Positions 16,855 to 24,573 of a stretch of DNA of 35,340 nt are shown piece after piece. The position numbers and the translations under genes are program-made. How positions within the stretch are numbered: the stretch's first letter is position 1; the number at the start of each line of letters is the position of its first letter. This DNA comes from Lysobacterales bacterium (GTDB taxonomy: Bacteria > Pseudomonadota > Gammaproteobacteria > Xanthomonadales > SZUA-36): contig JAOZKI010000001.1 of the NCBI GenBank assembly GCA_029935455.1, positions 77,419 to 112,758 of the forward strand. The letters are read 5' to 3'. The notes under the pieces are model-generated. The model was not told the origin of the DNA, made no database searches, and saw nothing but the letters and a program-made list of their open reading frames with translations.

Positions 16855-16949
16855 GATGGTTTCCTTGCTTAAACTCACACGATGCTCGCACCGCCGATGA
16901 GCGACAGGGCGCGAGGGGATTGTACAACCGGCGCTGCAGCGGCGATCAG

Positions 16950-17969
16950 TTACAGCACCTGAAACCCTTTCCAGAAGGGATCGTCTTCCGCATCGACCTG
17001 AATCTGATTGTCACCGTAGATTCTTGCCCAGCCCTCAATGGAAGGGATGATCGCCGGCCGACCGTCCAGCTCCAGCGCCCGTTCAACACGCCCCACAAAC
17101 TGCGATCCGATGATGCTTTCATGGACAAATTCATCGCCCACAGCCAAATCGCCGCGCGCGGCCAGCTGCGCCATGCGCGCCGAGGTGCCCGTACCGCAGG
17201 GCGAACGGTCAATGGCCTGGTCGCCGTAGAACACCGCATTGCGAGCATGGGATCCCGGCTGCCGGGGCGCACCGGTCCACAGCAGGTGGCTGAGCCCTCG
17301 GATCAGTGGCTGTTCCGGGTGCACAAACTCATAGCGTTCGTTCAGACGCTCGCGCAGGCGCGGGCTGATGGCGAGCAGTTCCTGTGCGGTCAGATCGGCG
17401 AGATCAGTAAAGCCAGCCTGCGGCTCCACGATGGCGTAGAAATTTCCGCCAAAGGCCACATCGACCCGCAGCTGGCCGCCCAATTCCGGGCAGTCAACGG
17501 CCAGAGCCTCGCTATGGAGAAATGATGGCACATTAATCAGCCGGACCGAGCGCACCTTGCCCGCCTCCATGCGGTATGTCACATCCACACGGCCAGCCGG
17601 CGTGTCCAGCGCCAGCTTGCCCGGCTCGCCCGGCGTCACCAGACCACGCTCCAGTGCGATGGTCACGGTACCGATGGTGCCGTGGCCGCACATGGGCAAA
17701 CAGCCGGATGTTTCAATGAACAGCACGCCCACATCACAGTCATCACGGGTAGCGGGATACAGAATGCTGCCCGACATCATGGCATGGCCACGGGGCTCGA
17801 ACATGAGGGCCGTTCTAACCCAGTCATGGTCCGCCATGAAGTGTGCCCGCCGTTCCAGCATGCTGTCGCCGTCCAGTGCAGGCCCGCCGGCGGCGACGAC
17901 GCGGACGGGATTGCCACAGGTGTGGGCGTCAATGCAGTGAAAAGTGGTGGCTGCTGGCGTCTGCGTCAT
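16950..17969 (-). CDS. 4-hydroxyproline 2-epimerase (proline racemase family)
   Basis: 339-aa proline-racemase-family enzyme. Both catalytic cysteines are present: Cys94 in MCGHGTIG and Cys258 in SPCGTGTSA. The pair argues for a racemase or epimerase rather than the Thr-bearing trans-3-hydroxyproline dehydratase. The neighbours (D-amino-acid-type oxidase, DHDPS-family deaminase) indicate trans-4-hydroxy-L-proline to cis-4-hydroxy-D-proline epimerisation. Start ATG 17969 overlaps the oxidoreductase stop by 4 nt. The longer open frame to 18170 lies inside the oxidoreductase gene and was rejected. Last gene of the leftward operon. Confidence 0.92.
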   Translation of the reverse strand: MTQTPAATTFHCIDAHTCGNPVRVVAAGGPALDGDSMLERRAHFMADHDWVRTALMFEPRGHAMMSGSILYPATRDDCDVGVLFIETSGCLPMCGHGTIGTVTIALERGLVTPGEPGKLALDTPAGRVDVTYRMEAGKVRSVRLINVPSFLHSEALAVDCPELGGQLRVDVAFGGNFYAIVEPQAGFTDLADLTAQELLAISPRLRERLNERYEFVHPEQPLIRGLSHLLWTGAPRQPGSHARNAVFYGDQAIDRSPCGTGTSARMAQLAARGDLAVGDEFVHESIIGSQFVGRVERALELDGRPAIIPSIEGWARIYGDNQIQVDAEDDPFWKGFQVL

Positions 17970-19216
17970 GAAAAGCGATCCATCCGGTAAGGGGTCATAT
18001 CCAGACCTGTTGGCTCGCCTGCCACCAGAGCGGCAATCAGGCGTCCGGTCGTTGGTCCCTGCGTCAGCCCATAGTGCCCGTGGCCAAACGCGTAGAACAC
18101 ATTGCCATGTCGCGGCGAGGTGGAGATGACCGGTAATGAGTCCACCATCATGGGGCGCTGGCCCATCCATTCGCTGGCTTGCCCCGTTTGCAGACCCGGC
18201 AGGTAGTCTTCCGCATGCCGCACCAGCACCGCCGCCCGTTCATAGGCAGGCGCCGCATCCAAACGCGCAAATTCTGCCGTCCCGGCCAGCCGTAGCCCGT
18301 CTTCCAGCGGTGTCATGACAAAGGAACGGCTGGCAGAAATGATCGGCACATCCAGCGTAATACCCGGGTCAGGTAGCATGGTGTGGTAACCGCGCTTGGC
18401 GGTCATGGGCACCTTGTAATCCAGCTGTTCTGCCAGAGTATTGGACCAGGCGCCGCCGGCCACAACCAGCGCATCAGCCTGCACTTTGTCACCACCTTCC
18501 AGCACCGCCGTCACACCCGCAGCATGGGCCTGAACCCGGCTTACCGAGCCTTGTCGCCAGTGCACGCCGTCGGCCATGGCATGTTCCGCGATGGCTGCGG
18601 TCATACGCGCAGGGTTCGTGGTGTTCTGCCAACTGGGCACAAAGATAGCGACCCCGTCGTCCAGCCGCAGCGCCGGCGCCAACTCCTTCAGGGCCCCAGC
18701 GCTGAGCGGATGCCATTCAAAACCCAGCTCCGCCTCCAGTTCGAAGACCCAGCGGTCCGCCGCAAACGCCTCCGGTGTGTCATGCACGGAAATGACACCA
18801 CGAGCGCGTAAGAAATGATTAAGCCCCGCACGATTGAGCAAATGCGCGTAGTCGTCGCTGACCTGCTGCATCAGTGCCGCCTGAGCGCGGGCGCAACGTT
18901 GGACACCAGCCGCCGTGCCGCTGCGCCAGAAACCCCAGAGCCAGGGTGCCACCCAGGGCAGATGCTGCCAGCGGACGGTCAGAGGCCCGAGTGGGTCCAG
19001 CAACCAACGGGGCAGTTTCTTCCAGACGCCGGGATGCGAGAAGGGCACCACCTGGGATGGTGAGATGCAGGCCGCATTGCCGGAACTGGTGGTCTGGCCC
19101 GGCAGTTCCCGGTCGATCAGCGTGACCTCATGGCCCGCGGCCGCCAGGTGCCAGGCACAGCAGGCGCCTACGGTACCGGCCCCAATAACCAGAACGTGTT
19201 GCAAACGGTGAGTCAT
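17966..19216 (-). CDS. FAD-dependent D-amino acid (D-hydroxyproline) dehydrogenase
   Basis: 416-aa DadA-like flavoprotein. The N-terminal Rossmann motif is VIGAGTVGACCAWHLA, with ELPGQTTSSGNAACISPSQ following. Near the C-terminus, GMRPMTPDSLP-type sequence reads GQRPMMVDSLPVI, and FGHGHYGLTQGPTTGRL closes the FAD site. In this operon the expected reaction is oxidation of cis-4-hydroxy-D-proline to 1-pyrroline-4-hydroxy-2-carboxylate, with electrons passed to the respiratory chain. The gene lies 14 nt after the GntR gene and overlaps the epimerase by 4 nt. Specificity is inferred from context. Confidence 0.9.
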   Translation of the reverse strand: MTHRLQHVLVIGAGTVGACCAWHLAAAGHEVTLIDRELPGQTTSSGNAACISPSQVVPFSHPGVWKKLPRWLLDPLGPLTVRWQHLPWVAPWLWGFWRSGTAAGVQRCARAQAALMQQVSDDYAHLLNRAGLNHFLRARGVISVHDTPEAFAADRWVFELEAELGFEWHPLSAGALKELAPALRLDDGVAIFVPSWQNTTNPARMTAAIAEHAMADGVHWRQGSVSRVQAHAAGVTAVLEGGDKVQADALVVAGGAWSNTLAEQLDYKVPMTAKRGYHTMLPDPGITLDVPIISASRSFVMTPLEDGLRLAGTAEFARLDAAPAYERAAVLVRHAEDYLPGLQTGQASEWMGQRPMMVDSLPVISTSPRHGNVFYAFGHGHYGLTQGPTTGRLIAALVAGEPTGLDMTPYRMDRFS

Positions 19217-19230
19217 CTAGGCGTTAACCA

Positions 19231-19872
19231 TCAATCGATTCGGTCAAGGTCCTCAACCAGGCCTTCCAGAATGGTAATAATCCCGTTCAGCGCGCGCACG
19301 GCAGCGCCCCCATCGCCATCCACCACGGAGCGCGCCAGGGCCGCATGAAAAGTGGCCGCACTGGCCAGATCCACACGCGGCAGACCGAGGTACCAGAGGC
19401 GCCGGCAGTGGGCATGTAGCGGCGTTAAAGAGCTTACCAGATGCGGGTTACGGCAGGCCTCGCCCAGCAACTGATCCAGGCGCCGGTCCAAACGCATAAA
19501 ACTGGGCAGATCCTCGCTCAAACCGTCCAGGTGTATGGCCAGCGCCGCTAATGCGCGGCGCTGATCGTGGCTGGCGCGCTCCGCGGCCTTCACCACCAGC
19601 AGGCGTTCCAGTACCCGTCGGACCTCGACAATCTGCGCCAACTCCCAACGCTTGACGGCGGTCACCATCAGGCCTTTCCGGGGCAGAATCCTCAACAGTC
19701 CCTGACTGGCCAGCCGCTGCACCGCCTCTCTGACCGGCGTACGGCCAAAACCCAGCGTTTCGATCAGATGCTTTTCCTGCAAGGGTTCACCGGGCGCCAG
19801 CGACAGCGTGACCAATTGCGTCTCTAACGCTTCATAGGCTTGCTCGGCCAGGCTTTTGCGGCTCCCCACCAT
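19231..19872 (-). CDS. GntR/FadR-type (FCD) transcriptional regulator of the hydroxyproline operon
   Basis: 213-aa GntR regulator. The winged helix-turn-helix occupies about residues 5-70 (LAEQAYEALETQLV, LIETLGFGRTPVREAVQRLA, GLLRILPRKGLMV). An FCD ligand-binding domain follows (about 78-205) with the metal-binding Asp/His pattern LDRRLDQLLGEAC...LHAHCRRLW...FHAALARSVV. It sits inside the operon it probably controls, 6 nt after the deaminase gene. The likely inducer is hydroxyproline or a pathway intermediate. The likely operator is the 21-bp palindrome at 20794-20814. Confidence 0.9.
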   Translation of the reverse strand: MVGSRKSLAEQAYEALETQLVTLSLAPGEPLQEKHLIETLGFGRTPVREAVQRLASQGLLRILPRKGLMVTAVKRWELAQIVEVRRVLERLLVVKAAERASHDQRRALAALAIHLDGLSEDLPSFMRLDRRLDQLLGEACRNPHLVSSLTPLHAHCRRLWYLGLPRVDLASAATFHAALARSVVDGDGGAAVRALNGIITILEGLVEDLDRID

Positions 19873-19878
19873 AATCCG

Positions 19879-20778
19879 CTAGCAGTCCGGGCGACTGGCC
19901 AACGCCGCCGCGACAATCTGCTCAACCCGCTCCCGTTCCCTGCCTGTCAGCGCCAGACGGGGGGCGCGCACGCGCTCACTCCCCACGCCGACCAGTTCCT
20001 CAACCAGCTTGATCTGCTGAATAAACTTCGGTCCGATATCCAACTCCAGCAGAGGCAAAAACCAGTCGTACAAAACCCTGGCTTCCTCCCAACGCTGCTC
20101 GGTCATGAGCGTATAAAGGCGCAGGGTCTCCCGCGGGAAGGCCACCACCAGGCCCGCAACCCAGCCGACGGCGCCGACGGCAAAACACTCCAGGGCGAGA
20201 TCATCCACACCACAGAACAGGGCGTAACGGTCGCCCGTCAGGCGCCGAATGGCAGACATGCGTCGCGTGTTAGCAGAAGACTCCTTGATGGCGACAAAGC
20301 CGGGTTCCGCAGCCAGTTCAGCGAAGTCCTCCGGCAGCAAATCCGTGCCGTAAGCCACCGGGTTGTTGTAAAGCATGATGGGGCGCTGGGTGCCCGCAGC
20401 CACGGCTCGCAAATAGCTCAGGGTCTCCGGCTTATCGGAGGGGTAGCGCATGGGCGGCAGCACCATATACCCGTCAACGCCCAACTCATCGCCAGCTGCG
20501 GTTAGCGCCAGCGCATCACGGGTAGCACTTTCCGCGACACAGGCCACCAGCGGCACCCGTCGGTTGATCCGTTGGCCGTAAAAACGGATCAGATCTTGTT
20601 TTTCCGCCGCTGACAGGGTGGAGTTCTCACCCAGCGAGCCGAGAATGATGATGCCATGCACCCCCGACGTCAGTTGAAACTCCAGATGGTCCGCCATGGC
20701 CTCGTAGTCCAAGGCGCCGGAGGCATCAAATTTGGTGGTAAGAGCGGGAAATACCCCGCACCAGTCGCTTGCGTTCAT
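19879..20778 (-). CDS. DHDPS-family 1-pyrroline-4-hydroxy-2-carboxylate deaminase
   Basis: 299-aa TIM-barrel aldolase-family protein (DapA superfamily). The Schiff-base Lys165 is in VAIKESSAN and the catalytic Tyr137 in LYNNPVAYG; GSLGENSTLS replaces the GTTGE motif. In hydroxyproline operons this family converts 1-pyrroline-4-hydroxy-2-carboxylate to 2-oxoglutarate semialdehyde with ammonia release. ATG 20778 (MNASDW) is preferred over GTG 20790, since AGTGGA gives it a ribosome-binding site. First gene of the operon. The dehydrogenase needed to finish the pathway (2-oxoglutarate semialdehyde to 2-oxoglutarate) is not in the window. Confidence 0.88.
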   Translation of the reverse strand: MNASDWCGVFPALTTKFDASGALDYEAMADHLEFQLTSGVHGIIILGSLGENSTLSAAEKQDLIRFYGQRINRRVPLVACVAESATRDALALTAAGDELGVDGYMVLPPMRYPSDKPETLSYLRAVAAGTQRPIMLYNNPVAYGTDLLPEDFAELAAEPGFVAIKESSANTRRMSAIRRLTGDRYALFCGVDDLALECFAVGAVGWVAGLVVAFPRETLRLYTLMTEQRWEEARVLYDWFLPLLELDIGPKFIQQIKLVEELVGVGSERVRAPRLALTGRERERVEQIVAAALASRPDC

Positions 20779-20793
20779 GGCAGATTCCACTAG

Positions 20794-20814
20794 TGATATA
20801 TCTGTAATATATCA
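20794..20814. promoter_or_regulatory. Perfect 21-bp palindrome, predicted GntR operator
   Basis: TGATATAT (20794-20801), CTGTA, ATATATCA (20807-20814): an exact 8-bp inverted repeat 16 nt upstream of the first gene of the hydroxyproline operon, with TATATT/TATATC -10-like boxes inside it on the minus strand. The AT-rich site stands out from the GC-rich surroundings. The protein that binds it is inferred to be the GntR product at 19231-19872. Confidence 0.65.
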
Positions 20815-20937
20815 GAAGCAGAGAGGAACAGACAGGCGCGGTCTTCACAATGCGCCAGCGTCAGCGAAAGCGGTGCAAAGCAATGGCGGCACCATCAACG
20901 AACCAGAGCCAGCCTCACCTCAGCATGGCGGCAAGCT

Positions 20938-21747
20938 CTAACGCTTGCTCACGTTGATCGCGCCATTGACCGTGTTGATATCCAGACGCGCACTACCATC
21001 ACCGATAACGCCGGAGAGACTGCGCCCCACCAGACCTTTGTCCGCACGCAATCCAAAATCACTAAAGCCAATGCCGCCGTTGACCGTATTTGCATCGACC
21101 CGGGCACCGCTATCGGCCGGCAGCGCCAGCCTGATGCCTCCGTTCACGGATTCCAAATCCACATCCTGACTGGCGCCAAACGCATCCATGCTGGCTGAGA
21201 TACCACCATTGACCGTGGCCAATTCAAGATCACCCCTGGCCCCTTCCAGACTGATCGCACCATTGACAGTGGACGCTTCGATATCACCGCGAACACCAAT
21301 GATCTCAATTTCTCCGTTAACGGACTCGATTTCCCGCAGCTCAACGCCCTGGGGAACGCTCAAGCTGTAGTCCACGCTGGCACCGTCCGCATCGCCCGAA
21401 AAAAAGGACTTCAGCATACCTTTTGACTTGGGCAATTGCGTTTCGATAACCAGCTTGTCCGCGCTCTCATTGATCTCGATTTCAATCTTATCCAGCGCTT
21501 CCTGACTGCCTGCCTTCTTACGCACCAGCAGCTCTATGGTCTGGCCGTCACCGCCCTCGATCAGCACATTGCCGTTAACGTTACTAAGGCTGATGCGCGC
21601 ACCATCGCGCAAGCTAAAGCTCATACGCTCTTCAGCAGTCACGTCAGCATGCGTGAAGAGCGGCAGCATCAAGCCACCGACAAGCACCGCCAAAGCGGGG
21701 AAAGAGTTTCTGTTTGCGCGGCATCGGGGCGCATTATTCTGGGTCAT
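20938..21747 (-). CDS. Exported DUF4097-type beta-repeat protein
   Basis: 269-aa protein with a Sec signal peptide (FPALAVLVGGLMLPLFTHA, cleavage near residue 30). ATG 21747 has GGAG 10 nt upstream; an in-frame start at 21780 is less likely. The mature part is built from regularly spaced VNG motifs (LSNVNGNV, ESVNGEIEI, STVNGAISL, ATVNGGISA, ESVNGGIRL, NTVNGGIGF, NTVNGAINV), the hallmark of the DUF4097 beta-solenoid-like fold. Similar proteins often accompany anti-sigma or zf-HC2 genes, but none is here. It is divergent from the histidine operon. Function unknown, probably an envelope or periplasmic structural or sensor role. Confidence 0.85.
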   Translation of the reverse strand: MTQNNAPRCRANRNSFPALAVLVGGLMLPLFTHADVTAEERMSFSLRDGARISLSNVNGNVLIEGGDGQTIELLVRKKAGSQEALDKIEIEINESADKLVIETQLPKSKGMLKSFFSGDADGASVDYSLSVPQGVELREIESVNGEIEIIGVRGDIEASTVNGAISLEGARGDLELATVNGGISASMDAFGASQDVDLESVNGGIRLALPADSGARVDANTVNGGIGFSDFGLRADKGLVGRSLSGVIGDGSARLDINTVNGAINVSKR

Positions 21748-21803
21748 AGTGGCCAAACTCCTGCGAGACCTTGAAGACAACAGCGCCTAGGGACGCATGT
21801 ATT

Positions 21804-21833
21804 TCTATAGCATGCTGCATAACTTTTACCCAA
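21804..21833 (-). promoter_or_regulatory. Possible promoter of the DUF4097 gene
   Basis: On the minus strand TTGGGT (21828-21833) and TATAGA (21804-21809) are 18 bp apart, 57 nt before the ATG at 21747. The match is only moderate. The rest of the divergent gap (about 21834-21980) shows no ORF or repeat that I can support. Confidence 0.35.
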
Positions 21834-21981
21834 TCTACACGTGCCATGGGTCATGGTTCGCGCCAGCAGGCCTTGGCGGCGCCTGCAAACGCCGGTGCAA
21901 GCGTGAATGCCTTACGTTTGGCCGATCAACAGATGGCGCGCCCGACCAACCAGCCGGTAGCGCCATAGGGGCCAAAAAGAC

Positions 21982-22010
21982 TTGCAACATGCCCAGCCGC
22001 GGCTTATCAT
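21982..22010 (+). promoter_or_regulatory. Predicted promoter of the histidine operon
   Basis: TTGCAA (21982-21987), 17-bp spacer, TATCAT (22005-22010). The implied start is at about 22017, which falls inside the palindromic operator, as expected for a repressor-controlled promoter. The leader before ATG 22052 is only about 35 nt, so no attenuator fits. Confidence 0.65.
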
Positions 22011-22014
22011 CGCC

Positions 22015-22040
22015 GTACTATTGTATTAGTACGTTAATAC
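22015..22040. promoter_or_regulatory. Tandem TrpR-type operator (two overlapping 18-bp palindromes)
   Basis: Palindrome 1 is GTACTA-TTGTAT-TAGTAC (22015-22032). Palindrome 2 is GTATTA-GTACGT-TAATAC (22023-22040). Their centres are exactly 8 bp apart. Palindrome 1 shares its outer 12 bases with the E. coli trp operator core GTACTAGTTAACTAGTAC, and TrpR is known to bind tandem sites spaced by 8 bp. The adjacent gene encodes a TrpR-family protein, so this is its likely autoregulatory and his-operon site. Confidence 0.7.
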
Positions 22041-22051
22041 GCGATGACATT

Positions 22052-22366
22052 ATGAAACAACATAACGATGATCAGCAGGCGGCCCTGAAGGCGCAGGCCC
22101 AGGCGCTTTACCAGGCGTTTCTGACACTGGAATCAGAGGATGAGGTGCGCCAATTCCTGCTGGACCTGTGTACACCATCGGAACACGAAGCCATTGTGGA
22201 CCGCTGGTGGACCGCCTCCCTGCTCAACGAAGGTCGAAGCTATCGCGATATCAGCGAGATCACCGGCGTCAGCGTGACCACCATTGGTCGCGTGGCACGC
22301 TTTCTGAACATGGGCGAAGGCGGCTATCGGCTCGCCCTGCGCCGTGAAAGGACTAAGAAATCATGA
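22052..22366 (+). CDS. TrpR/YerC-family repressor, predicted regulator of the his operon
   Basis: 104-aa protein of the TrpR superfamily, YerC/YecD subgroup. The N-terminal helices have LCTPSEHEAIVDRWWTASLL. The helix-turn-helix is SYRDISEITGVSVTTIGRVARFL, split here as SYRDISEITGVS and TTIGRVARFL, and the subgroup-typical end is GEGGYRLAL. ATG 22052 gives the family length; the open frame extends upstream to 21797 but would cross the operator. The stop overlaps the hisG ATG as ATGA, so it is the first gene of the histidine operon. By position and its tandem trp-like operator it should repress histidine synthesis, with histidine or an intermediate as corepressor (inferred). Confidence 0.88.
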   Translation: MKQHNDDQQAALKAQAQALYQAFLTLESEDEVRQFLLDLCTPSEHEAIVDRWWTASLLNEGRSYRDISEITGVSVTTIGRVARFLNMGEGGYRLALRRERTKKS

Positions 22367-23241
22367 CCCGCATCCGCGTTGCCATTCAGAAATCGGGCCG
22401 CTTGTCCGACAAATCCCTCAGCCTGCTGCAGCGTTGCGGCCTGGAATTTGCGCGCAGCAAGGACAAGCTGTTCTGGTATGGCCAGGACTTTCCTGTCGAC
22501 CTGTTGCTGGTCAGAGATGATGACATTCCGCGCATGCTGCTCGACGGCGTCTGCGAACTCGGTATTGTGGGCCAGAATATCGCCGAGGAAGTCATGCTGG
22601 AGCGCAACGGCGGCAGTGGCCTGCAGGAGCTGCGCAAGCTGCGGTTCGGTGGTTGCCGCCTATCCCTGGCCGTGCCAGAAGATTCCCCGGCAAGCAGCGC
22701 CGCGGATCTAAACGGCGCCCGCATTGCCACTTCCTATCCGGCCCTGACCACACACCTACTGAATCGCCAGGGCGTCAGCGCCACCATTGTGGAGCTGGCA
22801 GGCTCCGTAGAAATTGCACCAGGTCTGGGTACCGCGGATGCGATTGCGGACCTGGTTTCCACCGGCACCACGCTGCGCGCCAACCACCTGCGTGAACTGG
22901 AAGTCATTTATCGCAGTACAGCGGCCTTGTATACGGGCGGCCAACTCAGCGCAGACAAGCAGGCATTGCTGGAGCGCCTGCTGCTGCGGCTCGATGGCGT
23001 GTTGCATGCGGAAGCGAGCAAGTACGTGATGCTGCACGCACCGCGTGAAGCGGTGCAGACCATCACCGAACTGCTACCGGGCGCCGAAGAACCCACGCTC
23101 CTGACGCTGGAAGGCAATCAGGACAAAGTGGCGCTGCACGCGGTCTGTCGCGAAACACTTTTTTGGGAGCACCTGGAGGCGCTCAAAGCTGCCGGCGCAT
23201 CCGCCATTCTGGTGATGCCCGTCGAAAAAATGCTGGCTTGA
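22363..23241 (+). CDS. hisG: ATP phosphoribosyltransferase HisG (long form)
   Basis: 292-aa first enzyme of histidine synthesis (ATP + PRPP to phosphoribosyl-ATP). This is the long homohexameric form. The catalytic domain (1-~220) has RVAIQKSGRLSDKSLSLL, the PRPP-binding segment GLGTADAIADLVSTGTTLRAN and YGQDFPVDLLLVRDDDIP. The C-terminal ACT-like HisG_C domain (~225-292) ends LVMPVEKMLA and mediates histidine feedback, so no hisZ is needed. It overlaps the TrpR-like gene by 4 nt and lies 3 nt before hisD. Confidence 0.97.
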   Translation: MTRIRVAIQKSGRLSDKSLSLLQRCGLEFARSKDKLFWYGQDFPVDLLLVRDDDIPRMLLDGVCELGIVGQNIAEEVMLERNGGSGLQELRKLRFGGCRLSLAVPEDSPASSAADLNGARIATSYPALTTHLLNRQGVSATIVELAGSVEIAPGLGTADAIADLVSTGTTLRANHLRELEVIYRSTAALYTGGQLSADKQALLERLLLRLDGVLHAEASKYVMLHAPREAVQTITELLPGAEEPTLLTLEGNQDKVALHAVCRETLFWEHLEALKAAGASAILVMPVEKMLA

Positions 23242-23244
23242 ACC

Positions 23245-24573
23245 ATGAACGAGAACACCCCACTGACATCACAGATCGTGCCCTGGGCCGAGCTGGACCA
23301 GGCCGACCGGGAACGGGCCATTGCGCGCCCACCACAGGACCGTAGTGCGCTGGAAGAGGCCGTCACAGAGATCATCAACACCGTGCGCCGGGAGGGTGAT
23401 GACGCCCTGCGACGTTATGCGCAACAGTTCGATCAGGTGGCGCTGGACGCCCTGCAGGTTGCGCCGGAGGAGCTCGACCAGGCAGCCAGCCAGGTGGAGC
23501 CGGAGCTCATGCGCGCGATTGAATCGGCGGCGGCCCGCATCCGCGCCTTTCACACGGCGGGTGCCCCACGCGGCTTCCAGGAGCAGACGGCGCCGGGCTT
23601 GCAATGTGAAGCCCGCTACCTGCCCATCAATCCGGTGGGCCTGTACGTACCCGGAGGTTCTGCACCGCTAATTTCTACCGCATTGATGCTGTCAATTCCG
23701 GCCGCCATCGCCGGCTGTCGCGACGTGGTCATGTGCACACCGCCCGGCCCGGGTGGCGCCATCGATCCGGCCCTACTGGCCGCAGCACGTCTGGGCGGCG
23801 TCAGCCGTGTGATTCGCGCCGGCGGTGCCCAGGCCGTGGCCGGCATGGCTTTCGGTACCGACTGCATGCCCGCTTGCGCCAAGATTTACGGCCCGGGCAA
23901 TGCCTGGGTGACGGAAGCGAAACGCCAGGTTGCCGCCATGCCCGGCGGCGCCGCGCAGGACATGCCGGCCGGACCCTCGGAGGTACTGGTGATCGCCGAC
24001 GGCACTGCCGACCCGGCGGCCGTGGCCTGGGATCTTCTGTCCCAGGCAGAGCATGGGCCCGACTCTCAGGCCGTACTCATCAGCGATGACCGGGCGCTGC
24101 TGACCGCGGCCGCGAAAGCGGTACCGGAATTGGCGGCCACGCTGCCGCGAGCGGAGATCTTGGCCGCTGCCCTGGAAAACCTCGTGCTGGTAGAAGTGGA
24201 CAGCCTGGAGCAGGCGCTAGCCGTCTCCAACGACTACGCGCCGGAACACCTGATTATCAATACGGAGAAAGCCGAGCAACTGCTGGACCTGGTAGAGGCC
24301 GCCGGCTCCGTGTTTCTTGGACGCTGGACGCCAGAATCACTCGGCGACTATAGCTCGGGCACCAACCACGTGCTGCCCACCTATGGCTACGCGCGCGCCT
24401 ACAGCGGCCTTTCCGTGCAATCCTTCTTGCGCCGTATGACGGTGCAATGCGCGACCCCGGAAGGCCTGCGCAGCGCGGGCGAGGACGCCATGGCCATCGC
24501 CGCAGCAGAAGGCCTTGACGCGCACCGCATGGCCGTTGCCTGGCGCCTGCAGCAACTGGACCGAACGTCATGA
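23245..24573 (+). CDS. hisD: Histidinol dehydrogenase HisD
   Basis: 442-aa zinc enzyme that oxidises L-histidinol to histidine in two NAD steps. Conserved motifs are NPVGLYVPGGSAPLISTALML, split here as GLYVPGGSAPL and STALML, VIRAGGAQAVAGMAFGT, KIYGPGNAWVTEAK, SQAEHGPDSQAVL (zinc and catalytic Glu/His), NDYAPEHLI, and the C-terminal GTNHVLPTYGYAR. Length is normal. It overlaps hisC by 4 nt (ATGA). Confidence 0.97.
   Translation: MNENTPLTSQIVPWAELDQADRERAIARPPQDRSALEEAVTEIINTVRREGDDALRRYAQQFDQVALDALQVAPEELDQAASQVEPELMRAIESAAARIRAFHTAGAPRGFQEQTAPGLQCEARYLPINPVGLYVPGGSAPLISTALMLSIPAAIAGCRDVVMCTPPGPGGAIDPALLAAARLGGVSRVIRAGGAQAVAGMAFGTDCMPACAKIYGPGNAWVTEAKRQVAAMPGGAAQDMPAGPSEVLVIADGTADPAAVAWDLLSQAEHGPDSQAVLISDDRALLTAAAKAVPELAATLPRAEILAAALENLVLVEVDSLEQALAVSNDYAPEHLIINTEKAEQLLDLVEAAGSVFLGRWTPESLGDYSSGTNHVLPTYGYARAYSGLSVQSFLRRMTVQCATPEGLRSAGEDAMAIAAAEGLDAHRMAVAWRLQQLDRTS

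Noticed and set aside
16920-16945. CGCTGCAGCG repeat as terminator of the hydroxyproline operon
   Set aside because: It is a palindrome without a proper loop or T-run on the minus strand, so a terminator cannot be supported.
21970-22051. Histidine-codon leader peptide / attenuator before the his operon
   Set aside because: No run of His codons and no terminator-antiterminator pair fit in the roughly 35-nt leader; the palindromic operator explains control better.
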